Source: Bacteroidota bacterium
GTDB lineage: Bacteria > Bacteroidota > Bacteroidia > NORP154
Assembly (NCBI GenBank): GCA_022572355.1
Contig: JACZWC010000002.1
Coordinates: 1 to 64,000, forward strand
Reading direction: 5' to 3'
Length of the DNA: 64,000 nucleotides
This document shows, piece by piece, positions 19,503 to 28,239 of the stretch; position 1 is the stretch's first letter, and each line of letters starts with the position of its first letter. Both the position numbers and the translations under genes were made by a program. The notes under the pieces are model-generated. The model was not told where the DNA came from and ran no database searches. It was given only the letters and a program-made list of their open reading frames with translations.

Positions 19503-19859
19503 TCACTCTGATATTCTTTTACCGTCTTTGTCGAAGAGTGACCTTAACTTTAATTCAATGACCAATAGCATTATTATTATTCCCACTAACATAAAACCAG
19601 TCGTCCAATCAAGGGCTCTTTCATCTTCAAAAAATACCGTTGAGCATGCGCCGAACACCAACTGAATCAGGGCCAAAATAAGGAGTCCCTGAGCGGCAAT
19701 TCTATTACCAGCATTCCAGGTCTCCTGATTCTTCATGGATCTGGTGGTTCTATATCCATAAAACCAGTTGATCTTCTTAGGTGGAACAGCCTTGAAAATT
19801 AACGCCACCAACAGCAAAATTGCGCCGATGGAGAGATTGGAAATTAGAGTTTCGAGCAT
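19503..19859 (-). CDS. SdpI family membrane protein
   Basis: 118 residues with three predicted transmembrane helices (about 8-24, 55-75, 90-107). Between the first and second lies INWFYGYRTTRSMKNQETW, the SdpI/YhfL signature (FGYRT..SM....TW..AN). B. subtilis SdpI protects cells against the SdpC toxin, but most family members are uncharacterised. No toxin partner is next to it. It is a single small gene bounded by palindromes on both sides, as in a gene cassette. Confidence 0.78.
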   Translation of the reverse strand: MLETLISNLSIGAILLLVALIFKAVPPKKINWFYGYRTTRSMKNQETWNAGNRIAAQGLLILALIQLVFGACSTVFFEDERALDWTTGFMLVGIIIMLLVIELKLRSLFDKDGKRISE

Positions 19860-19877
19860 CGCTTTTCATTTTTGATT

Positions 19878-19970
19878 GACAGCATGGCTTTACTAAGTTA
19901 ACACATCTCACGGAAGTTAAAGCGCCAAACGCACTAGACCAAGCCCTGTGGAATGAAGCTAAACCCATTG
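19878..19970 (-). repeat. attC-like imperfect palindrome E3
   Basis: Left arm GGCTTTACTAAGTT (19886-19899) and right arm GGAATGAAGCTAAACCC (19950-19966), closely related to the arms of E1 (minus strand GG-TTTAGCTT-AT-CCACAG in both). Its right end overlaps the last codons and stop of the 60-residue protein. Confidence 0.45.
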
Positions 19971-20141
19971 CGAAAGTTTGGATTTTGCTTCTTCATTAGA
20001 GATACCATTACCATCTTTTATAGATTTTTGGCCTTTCTGGATTTTTTCAAGAACATACAGATGATATTGAATGTCTTCCAGCGTAGTAGTATCTGGTAAT
20101 TTATGAATCAACTCTGCAACTTCGTCTTTTAATATTATCAT
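19959..20141 (-). CDS. Small antitoxin-like protein (orphan)
   Basis: 60 residues: ILKDEVAELIHKLPDTTTLEDIQYHLYVLEKIQKGQKSI. The segment LPDTTTLEDIQYHLYVLEKIQKG resembles small antitoxins with the pattern LP..(A/T)..D(V/I)xYxLYVxxxIxxG that normally precede a RelE/ParE-type toxin. No toxin gene follows: the next gene is the SdpI-like one. It may therefore be a solitary antitoxin carried in a cassette. The last codons (QWV-stop) fall in the palindrome E3, so the C-terminus may have been set by that element. Family assignment is from pattern memory only. Confidence 0.5.
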   Translation of the reverse strand: MIILKDEVAELIHKLPDTTTLEDIQYHLYVLEKIQKGQKSIKDGNGISNEEAKSKLSQWV

Positions 20142-20247
20142 AACGATTTATTTATTTCAAAGATACTTACTAAAACGTTATTTGGTTTGTTTTAGTTTCA
20201 ATCTGAAATGGAAGCGATGGATCAGGAGTGATGCTGGCAGCTCTGTA

Positions 20248-20356
20248 GCTAACGGCCCTAATAAACGCAGTATGGCCTTTTTGTTAATTACCGCGAACCT
20301 AACTCATCAAAGGTTGTAGACTGAACTTCGCTGCATCGCGTTTATTTATTGTTAGC
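20248..20356 (-). repeat. attC-like imperfect palindrome E4
   Basis: The clearest of the series. Outer arms GCTAAC (20248-20253) / GTTAGC (20351-20356), an internal loop, inner arms AATAAACGC (20260-20268) / GCGTTTATT (20338-20346), then a large loop. This box-loop-box geometry with AAC/GTT ends is that of integron attC sites, although the outer boxes do not fully match RYYYAAC/GTTRRRY. Confidence 0.55.
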
Positions 20357-20375
20357 CACCGTTACGCCCTGCAGA

Positions 20376-20831
20376 CTAATTCAGTACCGTGTATCTATAC
20401 CTTATCATTGCAGACTCATTACCTATTTGGAAATTTTGCTTTGATTTGATACGGGAATTGAACATAACTTTGGCAAGGTCTCCTCGCCCCGGTATGAACT
20501 TACCATCCACTTTCCTGCGATCAGCCCAGCTACCATTCTCTTTGCTATATTCAACTATCTCCTGAACATAGGTTATTGAATCCCCGGTGAGCATTTTATA
20601 AATATTAAATTTAATACCGAACTCCAATTGTCCAAGTTCTAAGTCTATAACTTCCTCAGAATTGGAAGGTATGATGATTACTCGTTCAGGATCAACGGTT
20701 ACGGTATCACCTTTATACGCCCATTGAACAATCTCTAACCTTATATCGAATGAGGCATCTGGCTTGTCACATCCTGAACTATGAACAAGAAAAAGCAATA
20801 AAACGTAAAATTGGAGATTTCTACCTTTCAT
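20376..20831 (-). CDS. Hypothetical lipoprotein
   Basis: 151 residues with a lipoprotein signal (LQFYVLLLFLVHSSGC) and Cys21 as likely acylation site. The mature part is polar and probably beta-rich (IVQWAYKGDTVTVDPERVIIIP). Not recognised. It has its own palindromes on both sides (E4 at its 3' end and E5 upstream), like the other three genes of this stretch. Confidence 0.6.
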   Translation of the reverse strand: MKGRNLQFYVLLLFLVHSSGCDKPDASFDIRLEIVQWAYKGDTVTVDPERVIIIPSNSEEVIDLELGQLEFGIKFNIYKMLTGDSITYVQEIVEYSKENGSWADRRKVDGKFIPGRGDLAKVMFNSRIKSKQNFQIGNESAMIRYRYTVLN

Positions 20832-20867
20832 ATTATTAAACAGCGTCTTATGACGTCTTCTTAAATG

Positions 20868-20940
20868 GTGGCTAACTTGTTATATACTTAATAAATATAC
20901 GGAAGAACACGCCAAAAAGCAGGACAACAGTATATACCCG
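20868..20940 (-). repeat. attC-like palindrome E5
   Basis: Plus-strand GGTGGCTAACTTGTTATATAC at one end (GGCTAAC at 20870-20876) and GTATATAC (20930-20937) at the other. On the minus strand it ends GTATATAACAAGTTAGCCACC, 37 bp before the lipoprotein start. Confidence 0.45.
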
Positions 20941-20946
20941 TTCTTG

Positions 20947-21489
20947 TTATTTCTTTTTCTTCTTCTTTTTGCCGACTACTTCATCCCTCTTAAAATTCAT
21001 CGGCGCATCAAACATCTTGGCATTTTCCATGTTGGATTCTATAAATGCCCGAAGCTCAGCTGTCTTAGGTTGTTTGTATCCAGAGTAGTTCGCTTTCATA
21101 AATTCATCTTCAACAGCTATCAGCACAAGTTCATTATCTGATTTCAATGTGAATTTATAGAAGTTGTAGTTTCCATCTTTCTTCTCCACGTTTACAATTT
21201 TCACGCCTTTTATTTCCGTTACATATCCCCTGTAATATTGGTACTCCTGCTTCTTTCCATCTTCATCAATTGAGTTGTGGCGGATATTGTAAAACTTAGA
21301 CTCGCCTTTGGTTATCTCAATCTTCTCTTTGGAGCCATCTTCATTTACCAACGTGTAATTACCATAATATACCTTTTCAATAGGGAGTGATTCCTCGTAG
21401 GTATTGAGTTCAACTTTGGAGTCATAAGGACAAGCTGCGAGGAGAAACAAGGCAGCAACCAATACAGCGGATCTTATTTTGTTTATCAT
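20947..21489 (-). CDS. Hypothetical lipoprotein with poly-lysine tail
   Basis: 180 residues. Signal AVLVAALFLLAAC gives a lipobox with Cys19. The mature protein is rich in charged residues, contains YYGNYTLVNEDGSKEKIEIT and resembles no family I can name. It ends in seven consecutive lysines from a near-homopurine tract (20950-20970), so its C-terminal length could vary by slippage. It stops 7 bp before palindrome E5. Confidence 0.55.
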   Translation of the reverse strand: MINKIRSAVLVAALFLLAACPYDSKVELNTYEESLPIEKVYYGNYTLVNEDGSKEKIEITKGESKFYNIRHNSIDEDGKKQEYQYYRGYVTEIKGVKIVNVEKKDGNYNFYKFTLKSDNELVLIAVEDEFMKANYSGYKQPKTAELRAFIESNMENAKMFDAPMNFKRDEVVGKKKKKKK

Positions 21490-21550
21490 AACTTGTTTAT
21501 TTTAAAATGATAAGTTCAAGTTAACAAAATCTTAGTGCATCTCGGTGTCT

Positions 21551-21607
21551 TAGTGCCTGCCTGCCGGAAAAGGCAGGTCTTAGTGGCAATTTTTTCTTGC
21601 CACTAAG
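21551..21607. repeat. Two adjacent hairpins (CTGCC/GGCAG and CTTAGTGGCAA/TTGCCACTAAG)
   Basis: CTGCC-GGAAAA-GGCAG at 21561-21576 is followed directly by CTTAGTGGCAA (21579-21589), a 7-nt T-rich loop and TTGCCACTAAG (21597-21607), a perfect 11-bp stem. It lies between the sugar transferase stop and the lipoprotein start on the minus strand. It could end the polysaccharide transcript, but there is no proper T tract after the stem, so a palindromic repeat is the better description. Confidence 0.55.
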
Positions 21608-21645
21608 CCTCAAAGGCTCAAAGAGACACGAAAAATTAGATTAGT

Positions 21646-22239
21646 TTACTTGAATAGAATCTTCTTAAGCGTTAATCCGAGAATTTTAATATCAGTAAAA
21701 ATTCCTTGTTCATTAATATACTTCATGTTCAGCTCAATTTTACTTGGCAAGATGTTCTCCGTGTACTCCTTTTCAGCATCGGAAGCTCGTAGCAGCAATT
21801 CACTCTCATTTGAGTAGGCAATACTGGCATAATCAGTTATTCCAGGTTTAAGTGACAGTATTTGTCGCTGGGTGTCATTATAAAGATCCACATATTTGCG
21901 CACTTCCGGCCTCGGGCCAACCAAGCTCATATTTCCAATCAGCACGTTAAATAACTGGGGTAGCTCGTCCAGCTTCATGCGCCGCAATACCGAACCGAAT
22001 TTGGTGATCCTGCTGTCTTTGTCACCTATGGTCAGCAATAAATCTTGATTTGAATCCACATACATAGTACGGAATTTATACATTGTGAAATCCTGGTTGT
22101 TCAGTCCCACTCTGCTTTGAAGAAACAAGGGCCCACCTTTAGAGTCGAGTTTTATCGCAATAGCAATCAACAACAGCAAAGGAGAGAGCAGCAGAATTCC
22201 AAAGAGGGAAAAAATGAGGTCAAAAACTCTCTTTATCAT
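21646..22239 (-). CDS. Initiating sugar transferase (short PglC-like phosphoglycosyl transferase)
   Basis: Monotopic membrane enzyme that moves a sugar phosphate from a UDP-sugar to undecaprenyl phosphate. 197 residues, the short form with a single N-terminal membrane segment (IFSLFGILLLSPLLLLIAIAI), then the KFRTMYVDSN motif, MKLDELPQLFNVLIGNMSLVGPRPE and a late LKPGITDYASI. The catalytic Asp-Glu pair is in LDELPQ. It is the last gene of the minus arm, and its neighbour is an aminotransferase that may make its amino-sugar substrate. A second, long initiating enzyme lies at the other end of the arm. Confidence 0.92.
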   Translation of the reverse strand: MIKRVFDLIFSLFGILLLSPLLLLIAIAIKLDSKGGPLFLQSRVGLNNQDFTMYKFRTMYVDSNQDLLLTIGDKDSRITKFGSVLRRMKLDELPQLFNVLIGNMSLVGPRPEVRKYVDLYNDTQRQILSLKPGITDYASIAYSNESELLLRASDAEKEYTENILPSKIELNMKYINEQGIFTDIKILGLTLKKILFK

Positions 22240-22252
22240 ACTAAAGTGGTGT

Positions 22253-22340
22253 GCGAATTACGAATCGTTGCGAATTTACGAATGATAGCACTGAAGGAAA
22301 TTGCAACTCTATTTCGTAATTCGTATTATTCGTAATTCGA
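22253..22340. repeat. GCGAAT-type imperfect palindrome
   Basis: Left arm 22253-22283 (GCGAATTACGAATCGTTGCG...) and right arm 22311-22340 (TTCGTAATTCGTATTATTCG...) are complementary with mismatches. The intergenic space between the aminotransferase and the sugar transferase is almost entirely this element. It is the same family as 56906-57005. Confidence 0.55.
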
Positions 22341-22345
22341 TGACT

Positions 22346-23557
22346 TTAACCAATTATTCGCTCTACAGAGCTTGTTACAACCTGAATTACAGTTGACTGA
22401 TCATCTTCAGATAAATCCACATAAACGGGCAACGTGATCTCTCTGCTGTAGTTATCATAGGCACGAGGAGTTGAGCCGATATCATGGCCCTGCTCCTTGT
22501 AGAAGCTCAACATAGGAATTGGCATAAAATGAACGTTCACTCCTACTCCATCTTCCGTAATTCGCTGAATAATATTGTCGCGTTGATCTTCAGATATACC
22601 TCGTATTCTCAAGGGATAAATGTGAAATGAAGAGATTCTGTCTGAATCTTTCGAAACAGGTAGCTCTGCCCAATCGAACTCGCCGAAGGCCCTGTCATAT
22701 TTTTCAAATATCTGCTTTCGCGCCGGCAAAGTATCCGATTCATATTTTTCCAACTCTATAATTCCGATAACCGCCTGGAGATCCGTCATGTTGCATTTAT
22801 ATCCCGCCTCATTAACATCGTACCGCCAGCTCCCCTCTTTGGTTTTGGAAAGCGCATCCTTTGACTGTCCGTGTAATACCTTAATGCAGAGCGCCTTATA
22901 CACTTTTTCATTATCAAATGGTTCTGGTAAGTTCAAACAAATAGCCCCGCCCTCTCCGGTGGTAAGATTCTTTGCAGCATGGAATGAGAACACGGATACA
23001 TCCGTTAAGCTGCCCGTTCGTTTGTTTTTATACACAGCTCCCACCGAGTGTGCTGCATCTGCCAGCACCAATATTCTGCCCAGCATTTTTTGCTCTTCAG
23101 TTGAAGCGGTAAATTGAGATCTAATCTCCTTTCTCCGTACCAAGTCATTGACGGCATCGTAATCGCAAGGCAAACCAGAAAAATCTACTGGTATGATTGC
23201 CTTGGTGTGCGGAGTAACGTGTTTCTCAATTTCTTCAATAGATATGTTGAAATCGTCACTAACATCTACAATAACGAGTGTCGCGCCGCAATGAACAACC
23301 ACATTGGCTGTTGCACAATAGGTATAGGCTGGTATTATTACCTCATCACCAGGCCCGATACCAAACCATCTCAGCATTATCTCCAGTCCGTTCGTGGCGG
23401 CATTTACACAAATTGTCTTTCTGTTTCCGCAGTACTCCGTGATCTGTTGCTCAAATTTTTTGGTTTGAGGCCCGGTTGTCAACCATCCTGATTGCAAGAC
23501 CTTATCGATCTCAGCAGCCATTGACTTATCGTAATGAGGTTTAAAGAAGGGAATCAT
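22346..23557 (-). CDS. DegT/DnrJ/EryC1/StrS family sugar aminotransferase
   Basis: PLP-dependent enzyme that aminates a keto-sugar nucleotide. It shows IPFFKPHYDKSM..EIDKVLQSGWLTTGP at the start, GDEVIIPAYTYCATANVV, LADAAHSVGA (the Asp contacting the PLP ring nitrogen) and SFHAAKNLTTGEGG with the Schiff-base lysine near residue 196. 403 residues, cytosolic. It precedes the PglC-like transferase on the same strand, so it probably makes the amino sugar that this transferase or a later one uses. The exact substrate cannot be told; no matching dehydratase or acetyltransferase is in the window. Confidence 0.92.
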   Translation of the reverse strand: MIPFFKPHYDKSMAAEIDKVLQSGWLTTGPQTKKFEQQITEYCGNRKTICVNAATNGLEIMLRWFGIGPGDEVIIPAYTYCATANVVVHCGATLVIVDVSDDFNISIEEIEKHVTPHTKAIIPVDFSGLPCDYDAVNDLVRRKEIRSQFTASTEEQKMLGRILVLADAAHSVGAVYKNKRTGSLTDVSVFSFHAAKNLTTGEGGAICLNLPEPFDNEKVYKALCIKVLHGQSKDALSKTKEGSWRYDVNEAGYKCNMTDLQAVIGIIELEKYESDTLPARKQIFEKYDRAFGEFDWAELPVSKDSDRISSFHIYPLRIRGISEDQRDNIIQRITEDGVGVNVHFMPIPMLSFYKEQGHDIGSTPRAYDNYSREITLPVYVDLSEDDQSTVIQVVTSSVERIIG

Positions 23558-23590
23558 CAGGATTTCTTAATCAGAAGCAAATTTAATAAT

Positions 23591-24853
23591 TTAAGATTCA
23601 AGGTTAGGATTCTTCAGAACGTGGAACACGAGTAAGGAATTGAAGAATGCATAGAATACAATACCTGCCTGGGTTTCTAAAATGGATTCCGTTAAGGCAT
23701 TGATAAAGATAATTAGCAGGAAGAAGGAAACAACATATTGTTTGTTTCTAATGCTTATAATCAAGGGCCAGATGAGTGAAACAAGCAATGCGATACCGCC
23801 CAATAAACCCAATGCGGCGAAAGACTGCAGAAATTGATTGTGGGCATTTAGTCGGAGATTCTGTATGCCTTCAAACCCCCTTTCTTTATACTTGCTAACC
23901 AACACATCTTTTATATCCCCGGTTCCGGTTCCTATTAACCAATTTTCTTTAATAATTTCTATTGCTACAGGCCATACCAATAATCGTGCTGTATTGCTTT
24001 CCACATTGGTCTTATCCAGTGATTCTGAGTCGATATTCCATATGGTAATCAGGTTATTGATTCGTTGTTTAACTACGTCGGATGTGCTCAACAGTCCTCC
24101 GATACCAAGTGTAAATGCCACAGTAACAGCCATTCCTTTCAGGTAATTCTTCTTTCCAATTGTATAGTATATCGTCAAAATTATTAATGTAATCAGCAAA
24201 GTGATAAGACCGCTCTTTGCGGATAATAAAATGGTGCATCCCATAAATAAGGACAATATCAGGATAGAAATGATCTTATCATATTTCTGAAACAATGAAC
24301 GATTTTCAATCAGACATATCCCGAGGATTGCAATTGAAAAAACAAGGTACATGGAGAAGTACGTGGGATGATGAAACAAGGAGAAACTTCCGTAAAAGAA
24401 ATCACTTACCTCCCCGGTTGCAGTGTACATATACAATGCATCTGAAAGACACAACAATACAGCTGCGAAGTTGCCTAAAATGAAATAGAAGAACACCTTG
24501 TTGAGCTGCTCCTTTGAAAAAGGCGCTATTGTAACAAACAGGAACGGCATTAGTAAAAACGACAGTTTCATTTCCAGATCCAACCAACCAAATGAAGTAT
24601 TGCCCGAATACAACATTCCCATCACATGCAGTATATAATAGAGCATGAAAACATAAGCCAAGTAGTTTCCTCGCAGCGCTTTGAGCCGCTGTGCAAAATT
24701 ACCCTCAGCGATCCAGGTAACGGTAAAGCCAATTATCAAAAGAGGAACCATATATCTCCCCAACGGCAGGAAAAAGACAATAGCACAGATCAATGCATTC
24801 TGCATGGATGCTATTCTATTCAAGAAGCTATTGTTAATTTTCTCCAATATCAA
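23591..24853 (-). CDS. O-antigen ligase / polymerase family membrane protein
   Basis: 420 residues with about 10-12 hydrophobic segments and the periplasmic-loop signature of the Wzy_C family: LLVWPVAIEIIKENWLIGTGTG then NAHNQFLQSFAALGLLGG. The His of AHNQFLQ is typical of WaaL/Wzy proteins that transfer or polymerise polyprenyl-linked glycans at the outer face of the inner membrane. The reading frame begins with TTG touching the previous gene's stop (TAATTG); an ATG at 24805 is an alternative. One of three such proteins in the locus. Confidence 0.82.
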   Translation of the reverse strand: MILEKINNSFLNRIASMQNALICAIVFFLPLGRYMVPLLIIGFTVTWIAEGNFAQRLKALRGNYLAYVFMLYYILHVMGMLYSGNTSFGWLDLEMKLSFLLMPFLFVTIAPFSKEQLNKVFFYFILGNFAAVLLCLSDALYMYTATGEVSDFFYGSFSLFHHPTYFSMYLVFSIAILGICLIENRSLFQKYDKIISILILSLFMGCTILLSAKSGLITLLITLIILTIYYTIGKKNYLKGMAVTVAFTLGIGGLLSTSDVVKQRINNLITIWNIDSESLDKTNVESNTARLLVWPVAIEIIKENWLIGTGTGDIKDVLVSKYKERGFEGIQNLRLNAHNQFLQSFAALGLLGGIALLVSLIWPLIISIRNKQYVVSFFLLIIFINALTESILETQAGIVFYAFFNSLLVFHVLKNPNLES

Positions 24854-25873
24854 TTAACCTTTAATAGTTCGATTTCCAAGTATGAAATAAAACAATCCCA
24901 TCAGATAACCAAATCCGTAGCTTGTATGCAGTACTACAAAAGAAGTCAATATCAACAATTGCTTTACAGGATTCAGTGTTTTAGAAAACGTTGCCAACAA
25001 ACCTGCAAGAAGATATACTCCAAGAGAAACGAAGGCAAATAGAGTGAAAAAACTATCATACAAGGCAAGGGCGGTAAGACATAAAAAATACAGAACGAGA
25101 AATAGCGGCGCAAGCTGCCTGGCCGTTGTAATTGTTTTGTGCTTTTTATTTACATATACTTTCCAAAACCCATATTGATAATATTGACTAAATAACCTGG
25201 GCAAGGAAGCGCGTACGTGGTATTTGGATTTAATATCTTTTGATAATAAAATATTAAAGCCCGCTTTAGTTATTCTGAAATTCAATTCATCATCCTGATT
25301 TCTTGTCAACTGTTCATCAAAGAGCCCAACCTGGTCAAATACGGACTTTCTGTAAGCACCAAATGCAACGGTATCCACCTCTCCTTCCTTTAAACCGGTT
25401 CTGAAATGGGCTGATCCGACACCAAAAGCTGAGGACATAGCCAATGAAATAGTTTCTGAGATGGTATCTTCAAAAGTGTTTTCCAGCACTCCTCCAACAC
25501 AGGCTGCATCCGTGTTTTCTGCCAACTTATTTACGCATTTCTGAATATAATCCGGATAAATCGCCGAATGAGCACCAAGAATGACTATAATCTCTCCAGT
25601 GGCTGCCCTGATGCCTTGATTGAGGCCATAGGGTGTCTTTCTTTCCTCATTGATGAGATGCGAAACCCTGGGGTTTCTCCGTGCCAGCTCAGCCAATATT
25701 GCGGATGTGCCATCTGTGCTCAAGCCATCAGCTACAAATATTTCTATCTTATCGGTGGGGTAGCTCGAGTCCAGTACTGAGCGCACACATTCTTCTATAT
25801 ACCTTTCCTCATTACGGCAGGGAATTACCACGGAAACTACTGGAATACGCTGTCCTTCAGAAGATGACTCCAT
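24854..25873 (-). CDS. Family 2 glycosyltransferase (ExoA-like)
   Basis: GT-A enzyme: VVSVVIPCRNEERYIEECV at the N-terminus, IFVADGLSTDGTSAIL, ETIS/GAHSAIYPDYIQ in place of a classical DxD, and TRNQDDELNFRITKAG, the ED-like acceptor motif. The C-terminal third (about 245-335) is hydrophobic with four membrane segments, as in ExoA-type proteins that work on lipid-linked intermediates. A TTG at 25876 also opens the frame; the ATG at 25873 is preferred. It abuts the ligase-type gene with no gap. Confidence 0.85.
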   Translation of the reverse strand: MESSSEGQRIPVVSVVIPCRNEERYIEECVRSVLDSSYPTDKIEIFVADGLSTDGTSAILAELARRNPRVSHLINEERKTPYGLNQGIRAATGEIIVILGAHSAIYPDYIQKCVNKLAENTDAACVGGVLENTFEDTISETISLAMSSAFGVGSAHFRTGLKEGEVDTVAFGAYRKSVFDQVGLFDEQLTRNQDDELNFRITKAGFNILLSKDIKSKYHVRASLPRLFSQYYQYGFWKVYVNKKHKTITTARQLAPLFLVLYFLCLTALALYDSFFTLFAFVSLGVYLLAGLLATFSKTLNPVKQLLILTSFVVLHTSYGFGYLMGLFYFILGNRTIKG

Positions 25874-25938
25874 CAAGTGACTTTTACCTTACAATAATAC
25901 TAAAATCAATAGCCAATGAATGCGCTAATATGTCCAGG

Positions 25939-27027
25939 TTAATAGTTAGCGATCATGCTATCCACGCATTTCTTCCAATCATACATTTTAGCAACCCTGG
26001 ATCTTGCATTGTGGCCAATTTTTTCTCTCACTGCAGGATTGAGCACCAACGTTTCAATCGCATCCGCAGCTAGTTTTGGGCTTTGTGAAGGGACTACAGC
26101 ACCAGACCTGCCGTTTTCAACTACCTCGGGCAATCCACCCACGTTGGACACAACAACAGGCTTTTCGCAGGCCATTGCTTCTACAACGGCTACACCAAAA
26201 CTTTCATTATCCGATAAGCATCCAAATACCTGCATCATATTGAGATAACGGGGAACTTCTTCATGGTTTATGTATCCCTTAAAAGTCGTCTTGTCAGAAA
26301 TGCCCAGATCTTTACATAGCCCTTCTAGCATATTTTGCATCGAACCCTGTCCGCAAATAAGAAGTTTTAGAGGAAGCTGAGGATTTCGATCACAAACAAT
26401 CGCAAAAGCACGGATCAATACATCAATGGCATAGTCTGATTCAAGGGTCTTAATCGTTCCAACAACTATATCTGTTGAGGAAAATTCACTCTCAACAGTC
26501 ATTGGTTTAAAATCATCCAGATCAACTCCAAAAGGAATCACCACGATCTCCTTATCCGTGTATTTTTCAGCTTCCCTCTTCATCGACCAGCTTGTCGAGA
26601 AGATTTTGTCAGCATTTTTCAAGTTTGACTTCAGAATCAATTTTTGCATCTTTCCACGCCTGGGGAATTCATACACATCATTGCCCCATATGGAGATATA
26701 GAGTGGCTGAAATCCTGATAGGTTTCCAAGCAGACCATAACTCGAGGCGTAGTGTGCATGGAGAATGTCGGGATTAAACTTTTTTATCGCTTTTCTAAGT
26801 GCTGGAATTAGCTTTAGGTAATTGAGTTTGGAAATGATACCGCGCTTAAATACAGACTCGGCAAACCCCTTTTCATTGCAATTTGTAATCCCGTCAATTT
26901 GTTGATACCAGTCACCATTTGATTTACCCAGACTGAATATTCCAATCTCTATACCAGAAGCGGCAATAGCTAAGGCCCAGCGCCTGGTGTGTATGGAGTT
27001 AATATCAGCTAACAGAAGTACCCTCAT
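25939..27027 (-). CDS. Family 4 glycosyltransferase
   Basis: GT-B fold retaining glycosyltransferase, cytosolic or membrane-associated. N-terminal ADINSIHTRRWALAIAASG, PDILHAHYASSYGLLG in the acceptor domain, IPFGVDLDDF at the linker, LLICGQGSMQNML and SDNESFGVAVVEAMACEKPVV, the E-x7-E nucleotide-sugar site, at the C-terminal end. Its start codon overlaps the stop of the upstream polymerase gene by 4 bp (ATGA), implying translational coupling. Confidence 0.9.
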   Translation of the reverse strand: MRVLLLADINSIHTRRWALAIAASGIEIGIFSLGKSNGDWYQQIDGITNCNEKGFAESVFKRGIISKLNYLKLIPALRKAIKKFNPDILHAHYASSYGLLGNLSGFQPLYISIWGNDVYEFPRRGKMQKLILKSNLKNADKIFSTSWSMKREAEKYTDKEIVVIPFGVDLDDFKPMTVESEFSSTDIVVGTIKTLESDYAIDVLIRAFAIVCDRNPQLPLKLLICGQGSMQNMLEGLCKDLGISDKTTFKGYINHEEVPRYLNMMQVFGCLSDNESFGVAVVEAMACEKPVVVSNVGGLPEVVENGRSGAVVPSQSPKLAADAIETLVLNPAVREKIGHNARSRVAKMYDWKKCVDSMIANY

Positions 27028-28238
27028 GATTCCTTAATGAGGTTGAGCCCCCGAAAAGATGTGGACATTTTATAGTTTTTGTTTGTCATTACTCCCGAGA
27101 ATGACAAAGCAAGCAAAAAATAGTAGAACATGGCTATTCGAACATTGAGTATGGTGAAATTAGTTACTGCAACGAGTGTGAAGGCTACGGGCAGCAGTAT
27201 TCCCAACATGGCATGCGGTTCATCTTTGCGATATTTCCACAATACGACAACGGGTGTCAAAAGCAAACTCAAATAGATGATGAACCCAACGATGCCCTTA
27301 CTGGCAAGAACATAAATATATTCGCTATCGGGAGCATTTCTGAAAGCGTCCATTTTGTGAACAAAGTGACCCACGCCCAAGATCTTGTTATTATTCCATT
27401 CAGCCATCATAAACTCCCACGCGGGAAATCTTCCTGTGAACTCACCAATATTCATCGGATTTTTTGTGAATATTTCCATCAGATAATTGGTATCGAGAAA
27501 ATATAAAGAAACTACTCCCAGGAAAACTACCGCCGCAAAACCAATGGCTGTTCGCTTTGTCATTTTTAGATGTACAAGAAATACTATGCCCACAGCCAGA
27601 AAAGCTACCATTGCTGTCCTGGACTGAGCTAGAATGATCAGCAATGCGCAAAGCGCAATAAAAAGCACATCTACTTTATTTCGAAAATAGTAATATGCCG
27701 ACATAAAATAAGCCGACAGGCAAACCAATATCACGCCGTTATCGTTCGGATTTACCATAGCACCGATGATTCTCAAGCTTCCCTTTTGTAAAAATTCATA
27801 AGATTGGCGGTGTGTGAAAAAATCAAATAGCTCATCTCCAATTCCTACGGGATTCACTATCTCCAACGCCATTATACATCCTATCAACACCACTGCCGAC
27901 TTGAGAAAGAGGTCTATCAATCTAGGGTACTTGTTCACAATATTTAACGCAATTACAAAGAAAAGGATGTACTTAACTGTCCTGATTTCATAGGATACCA
28001 ATCCCATTGGTAAATCATTTATTAGAAAAGTAACCAGAGAAATCACGAAGAAAGCAACCAAGCCTGACAGAATACACAACTCTATCCTAATGCCTTTGGC
28101 AAGTGCTAAAAGTAATAGGGCAATGGGTAACATAAAGTTCTCCAGGCGTGTGAATGTTATTGTAGCCGGTGTGAACATGACAAATATCACACAGAGAAGC
28201 ACGCAAATAATCAATACATGTGTGTAAAGCTTGTTCAT
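27024..28238 (-). CDS. O-antigen polymerase-like membrane protein
   Basis: 404 residues, about 10 transmembrane segments, with a loop RFPAWEFMMAEWNNNKILGVGHFVHKMDAFRNAPDSEYIYVLASKG split here between the two halves typical of the Wzy_C family (ILGVGHF and DSEYIYVLASKG). Likely polymerises or ligates undecaprenyl-linked repeat units in the periplasm. It lies between two glycosyltransferase genes, is followed by a 4-bp overlap and preceded by a 1-bp gap. Confidence 0.8.
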   Translation of the reverse strand: MNKLYTHVLIICVLLCVIFVMFTPATITFTRLENFMLPIALLLLALAKGIRIELCILSGLVAFFVISLVTFLINDLPMGLVSYEIRTVKYILFFVIALNIVNKYPRLIDLFLKSAVVLIGCIMALEIVNPVGIGDELFDFFTHRQSYEFLQKGSLRIIGAMVNPNDNGVILVCLSAYFMSAYYYFRNKVDVLFIALCALLIILAQSRTAMVAFLAVGIVFLVHLKMTKRTAIGFAAVVFLGVVSLYFLDTNYLMEIFTKNPMNIGEFTGRFPAWEFMMAEWNNNKILGVGHFVHKMDAFRNAPDSEYIYVLASKGIVGFIIYLSLLLTPVVVLWKYRKDEPHAMLGILLPVAFTLVAVTNFTILNVRIAMFYYFLLALSFSGVMTNKNYKMSTSFRGLNLIKES

Positions 28239-28239
28239 A

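Noticed and set aside
17521..20940. Reading the palindromes E1-E5 simply as terminators
   Set aside because: They lack T tracts after the stems, are 70-120 bp long and share box-like ends with AAC/GTT, so a recombination-site-like repeat fits better.
21579..21607. Hairpin as intrinsic terminator of the polysaccharide minus arm
   Set aside because: The 11-bp stem is perfect, but the T-rich run is in the loop and not after the stem.
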